Source of the DNA: an uncultured Oribacterium sp. | Lineage (GTDB): Bacteria > Bacillota > Clostridia > Lachnospirales > Lachnospiraceae | Reading direction: 5' to 3' | Length of the DNA: 29,383 nt | Assembly: GCA_937927445.1 (NCBI GenBank) | Contig: CALAOB010000171.1 | Location: forward strand, 1 to 29,383 | In this document: in pieces, positions 20,089 to 28,871 of the stretch | How positions within the stretch are numbered: the stretch's first letter is position 1 | Layout: each line of letters begins with the position of its first letter | Made by a program: the position numbers and the translations under genes | Notes under the pieces: generated by a model | The model's input: only the letters and a program-made list of their open reading frames with translations | What the model was told of the DNA's origin: nothing | Databases searched by the model: none

Positions 20089-21465
20089 ATGAACGATTTT
20101 GAGACGATTAGAAAAAACTGGGATGATATTCTGAAGAATATGAAGGAGGAGCATGACATCCTCCCTGTATCCTTTGATACATGGCTGAAACCGCTCAGAC
20201 TGTTTGATTTTATCAACGGTCAGCTGCTGATTCTCGTACCGGAAGAAGGCTATATCAAGTATCTCGATAAGAAGTATTCCTTATTTTTAAAGGTAGCGGT
20301 CGAAGAAAAGACCGGCATTCCTGTCGAGATTCTTTTTATGGTGGAAAAAGATGCCCGCGACTATGTGAAGCATCTTCAGGGCATCTCCAGCGAGAAAAAA
20401 GATCCGGAAGTGCTGTTTGCAGAAACACTGAAGGAAGCAAATCTGAATAGTGAATATACCTTCGACACCTTCGTCGTCGGTTCGAGTAACAACCTGGCGC
20501 ATGCAGCATCCCTCGCGGTCGCTGAATCACCGGGCGAGATCTATAACCCGCTCTATATCTATGGAGGCGCCGGTCTCGGAAAGACGCATCTGATGCATTC
20601 GATTGCACACTTTATATTAAGAAACAATCCGAACGCGAAGATCCGTTATGTCACCTCGGAAACCTTCATTAACGAGTTCGTCGATTCCATCCGAAACAAG
20701 AACAACATGTCGCCGGCCGACTTCCGTAACCGTTACCGCGAGCTTGATGTTCTGCTGATCGATGATATCCAGTTTATTATAGGTAAGGAAGGAACACAGG
20801 AAGAGTTTTTCCATACCTTTAATACCCTGTATGAAAATAAGAAGCAGATCGTCATCGCTTCCGATAAACCGCCGAAAGACATCGATAATCTCGAGGATCG
20901 ACTCCGTTCACGATTCGAGGTCGGCCTGATCGTCGATATACAGATGCCGGACTTCGAAACACGTATGGCTATCCTTCGCAAGAAGGAAGAGCTTATGAAT
21001 GTAAACATTGACAACGAGATCATCAAGTATATCGCGACGAATATCAAGTCGAACATCCGTGAGCTCGAGGGTGCACTGACGAAAATCGTGGCCATGTCCC
21101 GCCTGAAGGGCCAGTCCATCGATCTCCCGCTCGCCGAGGATCTTCTGAAGGATCACATCACACCGGATGGACCGAAGGAAGTGACCCCTGAGCTGATCAT
21201 CACGACCGTTGCAGAACACTTCGGCATCACGAATCTCGAGATCGCTTCGCAGAAGAAAAGCAAGGAGATCGTCTACCCTAGACAGCTTGCGATGTACCTC
21301 TGCCGTACGATGACCGAAGCGCCGTTGAAAACCATCGGTGAGTACCTCGGCGGACGCGATCATACGACGATTATGCATGGTATCGATAAGATATCCACAG
21401 AATTACGCACAAACGAACAATTGAAATCCACAATTGAGACCCTGAAGAAAAAAATCTCACCTTGA
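20089..21465 (+). CDS. dnaA: Chromosomal replication initiator protein DnaA
   Basis: A 458-residue DnaA, the AAA+ initiator that binds DnaA boxes and melts the origin. Domain I covers about residues 1-85 (FDTWLKPLRLFDF) with a short domain II linker. Domain III has Walker A GGAGLGKTH (159-167), Walker B LLIDDIQF, and the sensor region RLRSRFEVGLIVDIQ. Domain IV ends with the DnaA-box-binding signature GRDHTTIMHGIDKI. The start at 20089 has AAGGAG 6 bases upstream and gives the family N-terminus; the open frame continues upstream into the DnaA-box cluster but is not coding. It is followed by the second part of the origin and dnaN. Confidence 0.98.
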   Translation: MNDFETIRKNWDDILKNMKEEHDILPVSFDTWLKPLRLFDFINGQLLILVPEEGYIKYLDKKYSLFLKVAVEEKTGIPVEILFMVEKDARDYVKHLQGISSEKKDPEVLFAETLKEANLNSEYTFDTFVVGSSNNLAHAASLAVAESPGEIYNPLYIYGGAGLGKTHLMHSIAHFILRNNPNAKIRYVTSETFINEFVDSIRNKNNMSPADFRNRYRELDVLLIDDIQFIIGKEGTQEEFFHTFNTLYENKKQIVIASDKPPKDIDNLEDRLRSRFEVGLIVDIQMPDFETRMAILRKKEELMNVNIDNEIIKYIATNIKSNIRELEGALTKIVAMSRLKGQSIDLPLAEDLLKDHITPDGPKEVTPELIITTVAEHFGITNLEIASQKKSKEIVYPRQLAMYLCRTMTEAPLKTIGEYLGGRDHTTIMHGIDKISTELRTNEQLKSTIETLKKKISP

Positions 21466-21562
21466 GCGTCTGATCGTGACCTGATTTGTTCACAGTGTGT
21501 AAAGCAACTGTCAACCGAGTTGTCAGATGCTCAAAATAACGTAATTATGCCGTGAAAATGAC

Positions 21563-21633
21563 TTTTTCACATTTCCACAGCCCCTAATAATAGTACTAGC
21601 AATTAAAAGAATTAATTAAATATAAAGAGAGGC
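21563..21633 (+). other. Candidate DNA unwinding element between dnaA and dnaN
   Basis: Two degenerate DnaA boxes (TTTTTCACA 21563-21571, ATTTCCACA 21571-21579) are followed by a GC patch (GCCCC, 21580-21584), then the triplets TAA TAA TAG TAC TAG (21585-21599), then about 30 bases of almost pure A/T. This matches the published order of the basal unwinding system (DnaA box, GC-rich cluster, DnaA-trio repeats, AT-rich DNA) located at the same place in B. subtilis. The rest of the 174-base gap has a Cys-free, non-coding appearance and a weak stem CAACT/AGTTG near 21510. Confidence 0.6.
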
Positions 21634-21639
21634 CGCCTC

Positions 21640-22761
21640 ATGAAACTGCAATTCAAGAAAACTGATCTGATCAACGCGATCAATATCGTATCCAAAGCTG
21701 TTCCGTCGAAAACCACGATGTCGATTCTCGAGTGTATCCTCGTCGATGCATCCAATGGAAAAATCGAACTCGTAGGTAACGATGCAGAATTCGGTATCCA
21801 GACGGTATGTAACGGTACGATCATCGAAGCCGGTAAGGTTGCGCTGGAAGCGAAGATTTTCTCTGAGATCATCCGCCGTCTTCCGGAAGCATCCGGAATC
21901 GAAGTCACGATCGAGACCGATGAGCGTAACAATACCATCATCACCTGTGAGAATTCTGTATTTAAGATCGCCGGTCGTGATGGTAATGAGTTCACTGCCC
22001 TTCCAAAAATCGATAAAAACCAGTCTGTGTCACTCTCTCAGTTCATGCTGCGCCAGATTATTTCACAGACCATCTTCTCCATCGCTGCCAATGACAGTAA
22101 TAAAAAGATGACCGGTGAACTTTTTGAGGTCAATGGCGATGATTTCACCGTCACTTCCCTCGATGGTCACCGTATTTCGATCCGTCGCATCAAGCTGAAT
22201 CAGAATTATGATGCGGCCAAGGCCATCGTTCCTGGTAAAGCACTGAACGAGCTCAGTAAAATTCTGTCCGGTGGAGTTTATGATGAAGTCATCGTCTACT
22301 TCTCCATGAATCACATCATGTTTGAGTTTAATGACACACTCGTCGTGACGAGACTCATCGATGGTGATTACTTCCATGTAGCACAGATGCTGTCCGAGGA
22401 TTATGAGACGAAGATCATCGTAAACCGTAAGAACTTCCTCGACTGTCTCGATCGTTCGACGATTTTCGTAAAGGATAATGACAAGCAGCCGCTGGTTCTG
22501 AAGATCGAGGAAAATGTACTCGGCCTGAAGATCAAGACCGACCTCGGTACGATGGATGCGGAAATCGCCATCCGGAAAACCGGAAACGATCTGATGATCG
22601 GCTTCAATCCGAAGTACCTCGTGGATGCACTTCGTGCCATCGAGGATGAGGAGGTTACCATCTACATGTCGATTCCTCGTTCTCCTTGCTTCATCCGTGA
22701 TGATAAGAAGACCTACAATTATATGATTCTGCCGGTAAACTTTAACGCAGACGCATATTGA
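21640..22761 (+). CDS. dnaN: DNA polymerase III sliding clamp (beta subunit)
   Basis: A 373-residue beta clamp that encircles DNA and tethers polymerase III, Pol IV, mismatch-repair and other proteins. It has the three-fold repeated clamp architecture. Diagnostic stretches are KTTMSILECILVDA, ETDERNNTIITCENSVFKIAG split at the first domain junction, LDGHRISIRRI, and the C-terminal MPMR-equivalent region, here VNFNADAY. Length matches the family. GAGG lies 8 bases upstream of the ATG. The last residues differ from the commoner P-(V/M)-R ending. Confidence 0.97.
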   Translation: MKLQFKKTDLINAINIVSKAVPSKTTMSILECILVDASNGKIELVGNDAEFGIQTVCNGTIIEAGKVALEAKIFSEIIRRLPEASGIEVTIETDERNNTIITCENSVFKIAGRDGNEFTALPKIDKNQSVSLSQFMLRQIISQTIFSIAANDSNKKMTGELFEVNGDDFTVTSLDGHRISIRRIKLNQNYDAAKAIVPGKALNELSKILSGGVYDEVIVYFSMNHIMFEFNDTLVVTRLIDGDYFHVAQMLSEDYETKIIVNRKNFLDCLDRSTIFVKDNDKQPLVLKIEENVLGLKIKTDLGTMDAEIAIRKTGNDLMIGFNPKYLVDALRAIEDEEVTIYMSIPRSPCFIRDDKKTYNYMILPVNFNADAY

Positions 22762-22767
22762 ATACAT

Positions 22768-22802
22768 GCATAATTATACATGAATAAAATTTATAATTAT
22801 GC
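22768..22802. other. AT-rich inverted repeat after dnaN
   Basis: Perfect 11-bp arms (22768-22778 and 22792-22802) around a 13-base loop, just after the dnaN stop. There is no T run, so it is at best a weak terminator. The remainder of the 133-base dnaN-recF gap contains a GC hairpin GCGCCC-TGT-GGGCGC (22861-22875) and no S4-domain gene. Confidence 0.45.
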
Positions 22803-22894
22803 GCCATAAAAAGATGACACGATACTGATCTGCCTGCCACACAGACATCATAGCGACCCGGCGCCCTGTGGGCGCTGCTCTCGCGTGCTATAGA

Positions 22895-24013
22895 ATGATA
22901 ATTGAAACACTGGAATTAAAGAATTACAGAAATTATGACCATCTGAAATTAGAGCTGAGTCCCGGAACGAATATTTTTTTCGGCGACAATGCACAGGGAA
23001 AAACCAATGTACTCGAAGCCATCTTTCTGGCCTGTACATCGAAATCCTACCGGATCACCCATGACCGGGATCTGATCCAGTTCGGTCATGATGAAGCGCA
23101 TATTAAGATGGAGACCCGGAAACGCAAGGTTCCCTACCGTGTTGATATGCACTTGAAAAAAAATAAACCGAAGGGCATCGCCATCGATGAGATTCCGATC
23201 CGTCATGCCTCGGAACTCTTCGGTATCGCGAACGTCGTCTGCTTCAGTCCGGAGGATCTCAGTCTCATCAAGGATGGACCGGCGCTTCGGCGCCGCTTCA
23301 TGGACCTCGAGCTCTGCCAGCTGGATAAGGTGTACCTGTACAACCTGGCCCGCTATAATCGAACACTCAATCAGCGGAACAAGCTGCTGAAGGATATGAT
23401 CGTTCGACCGGCCCTGGCCGATACGCTGTCGGTATGGAATGAACAGCTCTGCCTCTATGGCGAGCAGGTCATCACCATCCGGGAGGAATTTATCCGGGAG
23501 CTTCAAAGTATCATCGGTCGCATTCATCATCAGCTGACCGGAGGTGTCGAGGAGCTCAGCATCAGCTACGATCGAAATGTCGCAGCAGAAAATTTTGCGA
23601 CGGCGCTCGAGCGAAACGGTGAACAGGAAAAACGCCAGCATCTGACACTGGTCGGACCACATCGTGATGATCTCTGCTTTACGATCGATGGGAAGGACAT
23701 CCGGAAATTCGGATCGCAGGGGCAGCAGCGGACGGCAGCGCTGGCGCTGAAGCTGAGTGAGATCGAGCTTGTGCGGCAGCGCATCGATGATCATCCGATT
23801 CTGCTGCTCGATGATGTACTGTCAGAGCTGGATTCGAAGAGACAGAATTATCTTCTGGATCTTCTCTCTGATACGCAGAACATCATCACCTGTACCGGCC
23901 TCGATGAGTTCGTCAATCATCGTTTTCATATCGATGAGCTCTTTCATGTGGTTAATGGAACGGCGACGAAGGTTGAAAATCTGAAGACGCTGTACAGCAC
24001 GTCAGAAAAATAA
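22895..24013 (+). CDS. recF: DNA replication and repair protein RecF
   Basis: A 372-residue RecF, an SMC/ABC-like ATPase that loads RecA at gapped DNA with RecO and RecR. N-terminal LELKNYRNYDHLKLELSPG leads to Walker A GDNAQGKTN (30-38). The ABC signature region is KFGSQGQQRTAALALKLSE, and Walker B is ILLLDDVLSELD. Length is normal. The ATG at 22895 is fixed by the conserved N-terminus, but no Shine-Dalgarno sequence precedes it; a GC-rich hairpin lies about 20 bases upstream. The usual small S4-domain gene between dnaN and recF is absent. Confidence 0.97.
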   Translation: MIIETLELKNYRNYDHLKLELSPGTNIFFGDNAQGKTNVLEAIFLACTSKSYRITHDRDLIQFGHDEAHIKMETRKRKVPYRVDMHLKKNKPKGIAIDEIPIRHASELFGIANVVCFSPEDLSLIKDGPALRRRFMDLELCQLDKVYLYNLARYNRTLNQRNKLLKDMIVRPALADTLSVWNEQLCLYGEQVITIREEFIRELQSIIGRIHHQLTGGVEELSISYDRNVAAENFATALERNGEQEKRQHLTLVGPHRDDLCFTIDGKDIRKFGSQGQQRTAALALKLSEIELVRQRIDDHPILLLDDVLSELDSKRQNYLLDLLSDTQNIITCTGLDEFVNHRFHIDELFHVVNGTATKVENLKTLYSTSEK

Positions 24014-24114
24014 AATGCGTGTATGCATACCTTTCCATGGCATGTATCACGATAGGATAGTAACAATTGCAGTTTCCTGCTGTTCCAGGCGGGTAGTCAA
24101 AGGAGAAAGCTTCA

Positions 24115-26085
24115 ATGGCAATAGAAAAAAATGAAAATGAAGATCTGCAGCGTGAAGAGGAGCTCATGAAGGGCTCGTCTGATTATGGCGCAGATCAGAT
24201 TCAGATTCTGGAAGGACTCGAAGCAGTTCGGAAGAGACCTGGCATGTATATCGGCAGCACCTCCATCCGTGGTCTCCATCATCTCGTCTATGAGATCGTG
24301 GACAACTCCGTTGATGAGGCCCTGGCGGGTTTCTGTGACTGCATCACCGTCACCATCGAGAAGGATAATTCCATCACCGTACAGGATGACGGTCGAGGTA
24401 TTCCGGTCGACATTCAGAAGAAGGCCGGCAAGCCGGCACTCGAGGTCGTCTTCACCGTCCTGCATGCAGGTGGTAAGTTCGGCGGCTCCGGTTATAAGGT
24501 ATCCGGTGGTCTCCATGGCGTCGGTGCGTCCGTCGTCAATGCTCTCTCAAGCTGGCTCGAGGTTTCCGTTTTCAAGGGCGGAAAGATCTACAACATGAAG
24601 TTCGAGCGCGGTAAGGTGGTTCAGCCGATGACCATCATCGGTGAGTGCGATGAGAGTCAGCATGGAACGAAGGTTCACTTCCTTCCGGATCCGGAGATCT
24701 TCGAAGAGACCGTATATGATTACGATACCCTGAAGGTTCGTCTCCGTGAGACGGCATTCCTCACAAAGGCGCTGAAAATCACGCTGCTCGATGCGCGTGA
24801 AGGGAAGGAGCAGGAAAAGACCTTCCACTACGAGGGTGGTATCAAGGAGTTCGTACAGTATCTCAACAAGGGCAAGGAGCCACTGTATCCGGACGTCATC
24901 TACTGTGAGGGCGAGCGGGATCATGTGTTCGTCGAGGTCGCGATGCAGCACAACGACTCCTATACCGAGAATACCTATACCTTCGTCAATAACATTAATA
25001 CCCCGGAGGGTGGAACCCACCTCACCGGCTTTAAAAACGCAATCACGAAGACCTTTAACGATTACGCCCGCAGTAATAAGCTCCTGAAGGAATCGGAGCC
25101 GAATCTGAGTGGTGATGATATCCGTGAGGGTCTCACGACCGTCATTTCTGTTAAAATCGAGGATCCGCAGTTCGAGGGACAGACCAAGCAGAAGCTCGGA
25201 AACTCCGAGGCGCAGACCGCAGTTCAGAACATCGTCGGTGAGCAGCTCACCTACTATCTCGAGCAGAACCCGAGTGTAGCGCGCGCCATCTGTGAGAAGT
25301 CTGTACTCGCCCAGCGTGCGCGTGCAGCGGCGCGTCGTGCCCGTGATCTTACGAGAAGAAAGTCGGCGCTCGATGGTGTCGGTCTTCCGGGTAAGCTCGT
25401 CGACTGTAACTCGAAGGATCCGAATGAGTGCGAGATCTTCATCGTCGAGGGAGATTCTGCACTGGGACCTGCGAAGGATGGACGAAATGTACATACCCAG
25501 GCGGTACTGCCGCTCCGTGGTAAGGTACTGAATGTACAGAAGGCACGCCTCGACCGCGTCTATGCGAACGAGGAAATCAAGGGTATGATCACCGCCTTCG
25601 GTACCGGCATTAACGAAGACTTCGATATCTCGAAGCTCCGCTATAACAAGATCATCATCATGACGGATGCCGATGTCGATGGTGCACATATCGCGACCCT
25701 CATGCTGACCTTTATTTACAACTTCATGCCGGAGCTGATCAAGCAGGGGCATGTATACCTGGCACAGCCACCACTTTTCAATATCACGAAGAACAAGAAG
25801 CACTACTACGCTTACTCCGATGAGGAGTACCAGGATATCCTGAAGCAGATCGGTGCCGAGGGTACGGATGTATCCCGCTTCAAGGGACTCGGTGAGATGG
25901 ATACAGAGGAGCTCGCAGAGACCACCATGGATCCGGAAACCAGAACGCTTCTTCGTGTGAATATGAATGATGACGATCGGGCAGATCTCGACGTCACATT
26001 CACCACGCTGATGGGCGATCAGGTCGAACCAAGACGTGAATTCATCGAAGAGAACGCGAAGTACGTCACGAATCTCGATGTCTGA
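24115..26085 (+). CDS. gyrB: DNA gyrase subunit B
   Basis: A 656-residue GyrB, the ATPase subunit of gyrase. The GHKL ATP site is intact (E60 and N64 in YEIVDNSVDEA, DDGRGIPV at 91-98, GGLHGVGAS at 131-139, KTK-equivalent near 357-360). The TOPRIM domain has catalytic E445 and the DAD-VD metal pair (518-522). The motif after E445 reads EGDSALGPAKDGRN, where most GyrB have EGDSAGGSAKQGR; 'GAHIATLML' also replaces the common 'HIRTLLL'. An N-terminal extension of about 25 acidic/polar residues precedes YGADQIQILEG. AAAGGAG sits 11 bases upstream of the ATG. gyrA follows after 26 bases, so they are co-transcribed. It could be read as a divergent type IIA pair, but synteny favours gyrase. Confidence 0.95.
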   Translation: MAIEKNENEDLQREEELMKGSSDYGADQIQILEGLEAVRKRPGMYIGSTSIRGLHHLVYEIVDNSVDEALAGFCDCITVTIEKDNSITVQDDGRGIPVDIQKKAGKPALEVVFTVLHAGGKFGGSGYKVSGGLHGVGASVVNALSSWLEVSVFKGGKIYNMKFERGKVVQPMTIIGECDESQHGTKVHFLPDPEIFEETVYDYDTLKVRLRETAFLTKALKITLLDAREGKEQEKTFHYEGGIKEFVQYLNKGKEPLYPDVIYCEGERDHVFVEVAMQHNDSYTENTYTFVNNINTPEGGTHLTGFKNAITKTFNDYARSNKLLKESEPNLSGDDIREGLTTVISVKIEDPQFEGQTKQKLGNSEAQTAVQNIVGEQLTYYLEQNPSVARAICEKSVLAQRARAAARRARDLTRRKSALDGVGLPGKLVDCNSKDPNECEIFIVEGDSALGPAKDGRNVHTQAVLPLRGKVLNVQKARLDRVYANEEIKGMITAFGTGINEDFDISKLRYNKIIIMTDADVDGAHIATLMLTFIYNFMPELIKQGHVYLAQPPLFNITKNKKHYYAYSDEEYQDILKQIGAEGTDVSRFKGLGEMDTEELAETTMDPETRTLLRVNMNDDDRADLDVTFTTLMGDQVEPRREFIEENAKYVTNLDV

Positions 26086-26111
26086 TTTTAGTGAATTCGG
26101 AGGATAAAATT

Positions 26112-28634
26112 TTGGAACCAAATGTTTTTGATAAGGTCCAGGATGTAGATCTCAAGAAGACCATGGAAAACTCGTATATCGATTATGCGATGAGTGTCAT
26201 CGTATCGAGAGCGATTCCGGATGTCCGGGATGGTCTGAAACCGGTTCAGCGCCGTGTACTCTATTCACTGCAGTCACTCGGTGTAACCCCGGATAAGAAA
26301 ACGAAGAAGTGTGCCACCATCGTCGGTGAGTGTATGGGTAAATTCCATCCGCATGGTGACTCCTCGATTTATGGTGCCCTGGTTTATATGGGCCAGAGCT
26401 GGTCGATGCGCCATGTCCTGGTCGATAAGCAGGGAAACTTCGGTTCGGATGATGGCGACTCTCCTGCCGCTATGCGTTATACCGAGGCGAAGATGTCGAA
26501 GCTGGCCGGTGAGATGCTTGCCGGCATCAATAAGGACACCGTTGACTTCATGCCGAACTTCTCCAACGAGTACGACGAGCCGACGGTGCTGCCGGCGAAG
26601 TTCCCGAATCTGATCGTGAACGGTGCCACGGGTATTGCGGTCGGCATGGCGACGAACATCCCGCCACATAATCTCCGGGAGGTCATCCGCGCGGTGGACC
26701 TCATCATTGACAATCGCATAAAGGATCAGGAAACGACCCTGGAGGATATCATGAAGGTGATCCCGGGGCCTGATTTCCCGACCGGTGGGATCATCCTCGG
26801 TCGTAAGGGCATCGAGGAGGCGTATCGTACCGGCCGCGGCAAGATCAAGCTTCGTGCCGTGTGCGAGATCGAGCCGATGCAGAACGGCAAGCATCGCATC
26901 GTGGTGAAGGAGCTTCCGTATCTCGTTTATCGTTCGAGGGTCATCGAAAATATCGCAAATCTGGTCAAGGATAAGAAAATCGACGGCATCACTTATATCA
27001 ACGATGCCTCCGGTAAGGGCTCCACAGCGAAGATCAACATCGAGCTTCGGAAGGATGTGAACCCGAATGTCATCCTGAACCAGCTTTATAAGCATACCCA
27101 GCTGCAGACTACCTTCGGTGTCATCATGCTCTGCATCGTGAACGGCGAGCCGAAGATCCTGAACCTCCAGCAGATTCTCGACGAGTATCTGAAGCATCAG
27201 GTCAATGTCTTCACCAGACGCACGAAGTATGATCTCAATAAGGCGCAGGAGCGTGCGCATATCTTAGAGGCACTCCTCGTCGCCGTCGATCATATCGATG
27301 AGATCGTACATACCATCCGTGCAGCTGCGAACACAGAGCAGGCGAAGCTGGATCTCTCTGCGAAGTTCGGCTTCGACGACGGACAGGCACAGGCAATCGT
27401 AGACATGCGTCTGCGTGCCCTGACCGGCCTCGAGCGCGACAAGCTGAAGGATGAGTATGACGAGCTCGAAAAGAAAATCGCATACTACAACGAGATTCTC
27501 GGTGATCCGAAGAAGATGCTCGGCGTGATCAAGGGTGAGATCGACGTCATCGCAGATAAATATGGCGATGATCGTCTCACGAAGTTCGGCTACGATGATT
27601 CCCTCGAGGATGAGGATCTGATTCCGGATGATGATATCGTGATCGCAGCGACCAGACTCGGTTATGTCAAGCGTATGTCACCGGAGAACTTCAAGCAGCA
27701 GAACCGTGGCGGTAAGGGTATCAAGGGCATGCAGACCATCAATGATGACATCATCGAGGATCTGTTCATGGCGACGAACCACCACTACATCATGTTCTTT
27801 ACAAACACCGGACGCTGCTTCCGCATCAAGGCGTATAATATCCCGGAGGCATCCCGTACCTCCCGTGGTACGGCACTCGTGAATCTCCTGCAGCTCGGAC
27901 CGGATGAGCATGTCACCGCCAGCTTCGCGCTGACGGATGACTATCCATCCTCCGATCAGTATCTCCTGCTTGCGACGAAGAACGGTATGGTGAAGAAGAC
28001 TCCGATTGCGGATTATGCCAATATCCGTAAGACCGGTCTCATCGCGATGACGCTGCGGGACGATGACCAGCTCATCGAAGCGAAGCTGATCGATGCTGGT
28101 GAAGATATCATGATCGGTACCAGAAACGGTATGGCGATCCGTTTCAACGAGACAGATGTTCGTGTCACCGGTCGAAGCTCGATGGGTGTACGCGGCATCA
28201 GCCTCGATGCGGATGATGAAGTTATCGGCATGCAGAAGCTCAGCCAGGGTGACTACGTGCTGGTTGTATCTGAAAAGGGTATGGGCAAGCTGACCCACGT
28301 CGATGAGTTCAAGGCCCAGAAACGTGGCGGTAAGGGCCTCCACTGCTATCGCATTACCGAGAAGACCGGTAAGCTCGTCGGCTTCAAGCTGACGTCGAAG
28401 GAACGCGAGATCATGCTCATCACAAACGAAGGTGTCATCATCCGGATGTCACTGAAGGATGCGAAGGATATCGGGCGCAATACCTCCGGCGTGAAGTTCA
28501 TGAACATCGATCCAGATTCCACGACCGTGATCGCATCGATCGCCAAGGTACGTGAATCAACGACCGAAGCCTATGAGGCAGAGCTCGCAGAGACCGAAGC
28601 AGATCCAGAGGAATCTGACGAGTTGAACAGCTGA
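26112..28634 (+). CDS. gyrA: DNA gyrase subunit A
   Basis: An 840-residue GyrA. Together with GyrB it introduces negative supercoils through a double-strand break. The TTG start at 26112 is chosen over GTG at 26091: GGAGG lies 8 bases upstream, and it yields the family N-terminus (EPNVFDKVQDVDLKKTMENS). The winged-helix/tower region has PDVRDGLKPVQRRVLYS and catalytic Y123 in AAMRYTEAKM. The quinolone-determining segment is HPHGDSSIYGALV: S84 (E. coli S83 position) is conserved, but G88 occupies the D87 position. The C-terminal beta-pinwheel has a GyrA-box-like NRGGKGIKG and a second QKRGGKGLH. The acidic tail ends EESDELNS. The palindromic repeat copy B follows. Confidence 0.96.
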   Translation: MEPNVFDKVQDVDLKKTMENSYIDYAMSVIVSRAIPDVRDGLKPVQRRVLYSLQSLGVTPDKKTKKCATIVGECMGKFHPHGDSSIYGALVYMGQSWSMRHVLVDKQGNFGSDDGDSPAAMRYTEAKMSKLAGEMLAGINKDTVDFMPNFSNEYDEPTVLPAKFPNLIVNGATGIAVGMATNIPPHNLREVIRAVDLIIDNRIKDQETTLEDIMKVIPGPDFPTGGIILGRKGIEEAYRTGRGKIKLRAVCEIEPMQNGKHRIVVKELPYLVYRSRVIENIANLVKDKKIDGITYINDASGKGSTAKINIELRKDVNPNVILNQLYKHTQLQTTFGVIMLCIVNGEPKILNLQQILDEYLKHQVNVFTRRTKYDLNKAQERAHILEALLVAVDHIDEIVHTIRAAANTEQAKLDLSAKFGFDDGQAQAIVDMRLRALTGLERDKLKDEYDELEKKIAYYNEILGDPKKMLGVIKGEIDVIADKYGDDRLTKFGYDDSLEDEDLIPDDDIVIAATRLGYVKRMSPENFKQQNRGGKGIKGMQTINDDIIEDLFMATNHHYIMFFTNTGRCFRIKAYNIPEASRTSRGTALVNLLQLGPDEHVTASFALTDDYPSSDQYLLLATKNGMVKKTPIADYANIRKTGLIAMTLRDDDQLIEAKLIDAGEDIMIGTRNGMAIRFNETDVRVTGRSSMGVRGISLDADDEVIGMQKLSQGDYVLVVSEKGMGKLTHVDEFKAQKRGGKGLHCYRITEKTGKLVGFKLTSKEREIMLITNEGVIIRMSLKDAKDIGRNTSGVKFMNIDPDSTTVIASIAKVRESTTEAYEAELAETEADPEESDELNS

Positions 28635-28659
28635 TATCAAACCCCTGAGGGCATTCACC

Positions 28660-28837
28660 GAAAGCACAATACTGCGCGCTCGGAAGACTCTAAAAAGTCA
28701 CCCCTAAGAAGTACTAGGCCCTCTGCAATCACTGAGTTTTCTTTATGAAAACTCAGCGTTGCAGAGGGTGCTAAGGAAAATTACTCCAAGTACTTCTAAG
28801 GGGTGACTTTTTGATTCTTCACGACCTCTCCGTATGG
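28660..28837. repeat. Long palindromic element, copy B (inverted relative to copy A)
   Basis: Reading the minus strand, this segment follows copy A from CATACG through the central palindrome to AGTCTTCCGAGCGCG and the CAGTA-TGTG stretch, with most bases identical. The middle arms 28692-28715 and 28789-28812 pair at 23 of 24 positions, with the same single mismatch as copy A. Three adjacent pairs in the stem differ from copy A on both sides, so pairing is kept. The inner stem CCCTCTGCAA/TTGCAGAGGG is better paired than in A. The arms begin AAAAA and end TTTTT, so it may serve as the gyrA terminator. It starts about 25-30 bases after the gyrA stop. Confidence 0.9.
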
Positions 28838-28871
28838 CTTTTGATGACTGTCCTCAGGGAAATCTGATTGT

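Noticed and set aside
22868..22894. Earlier GTG start for recF at 22868
   Set aside because: It adds nine non-conserved residues encoded in the GC hairpin; RecF proteins start at the equivalent of 22895.
24547..26121. Long leftward frame across gyrB
   Set aside because: Antisense of gyrB; no ribosome binding site or motif, and gyrB is certain.
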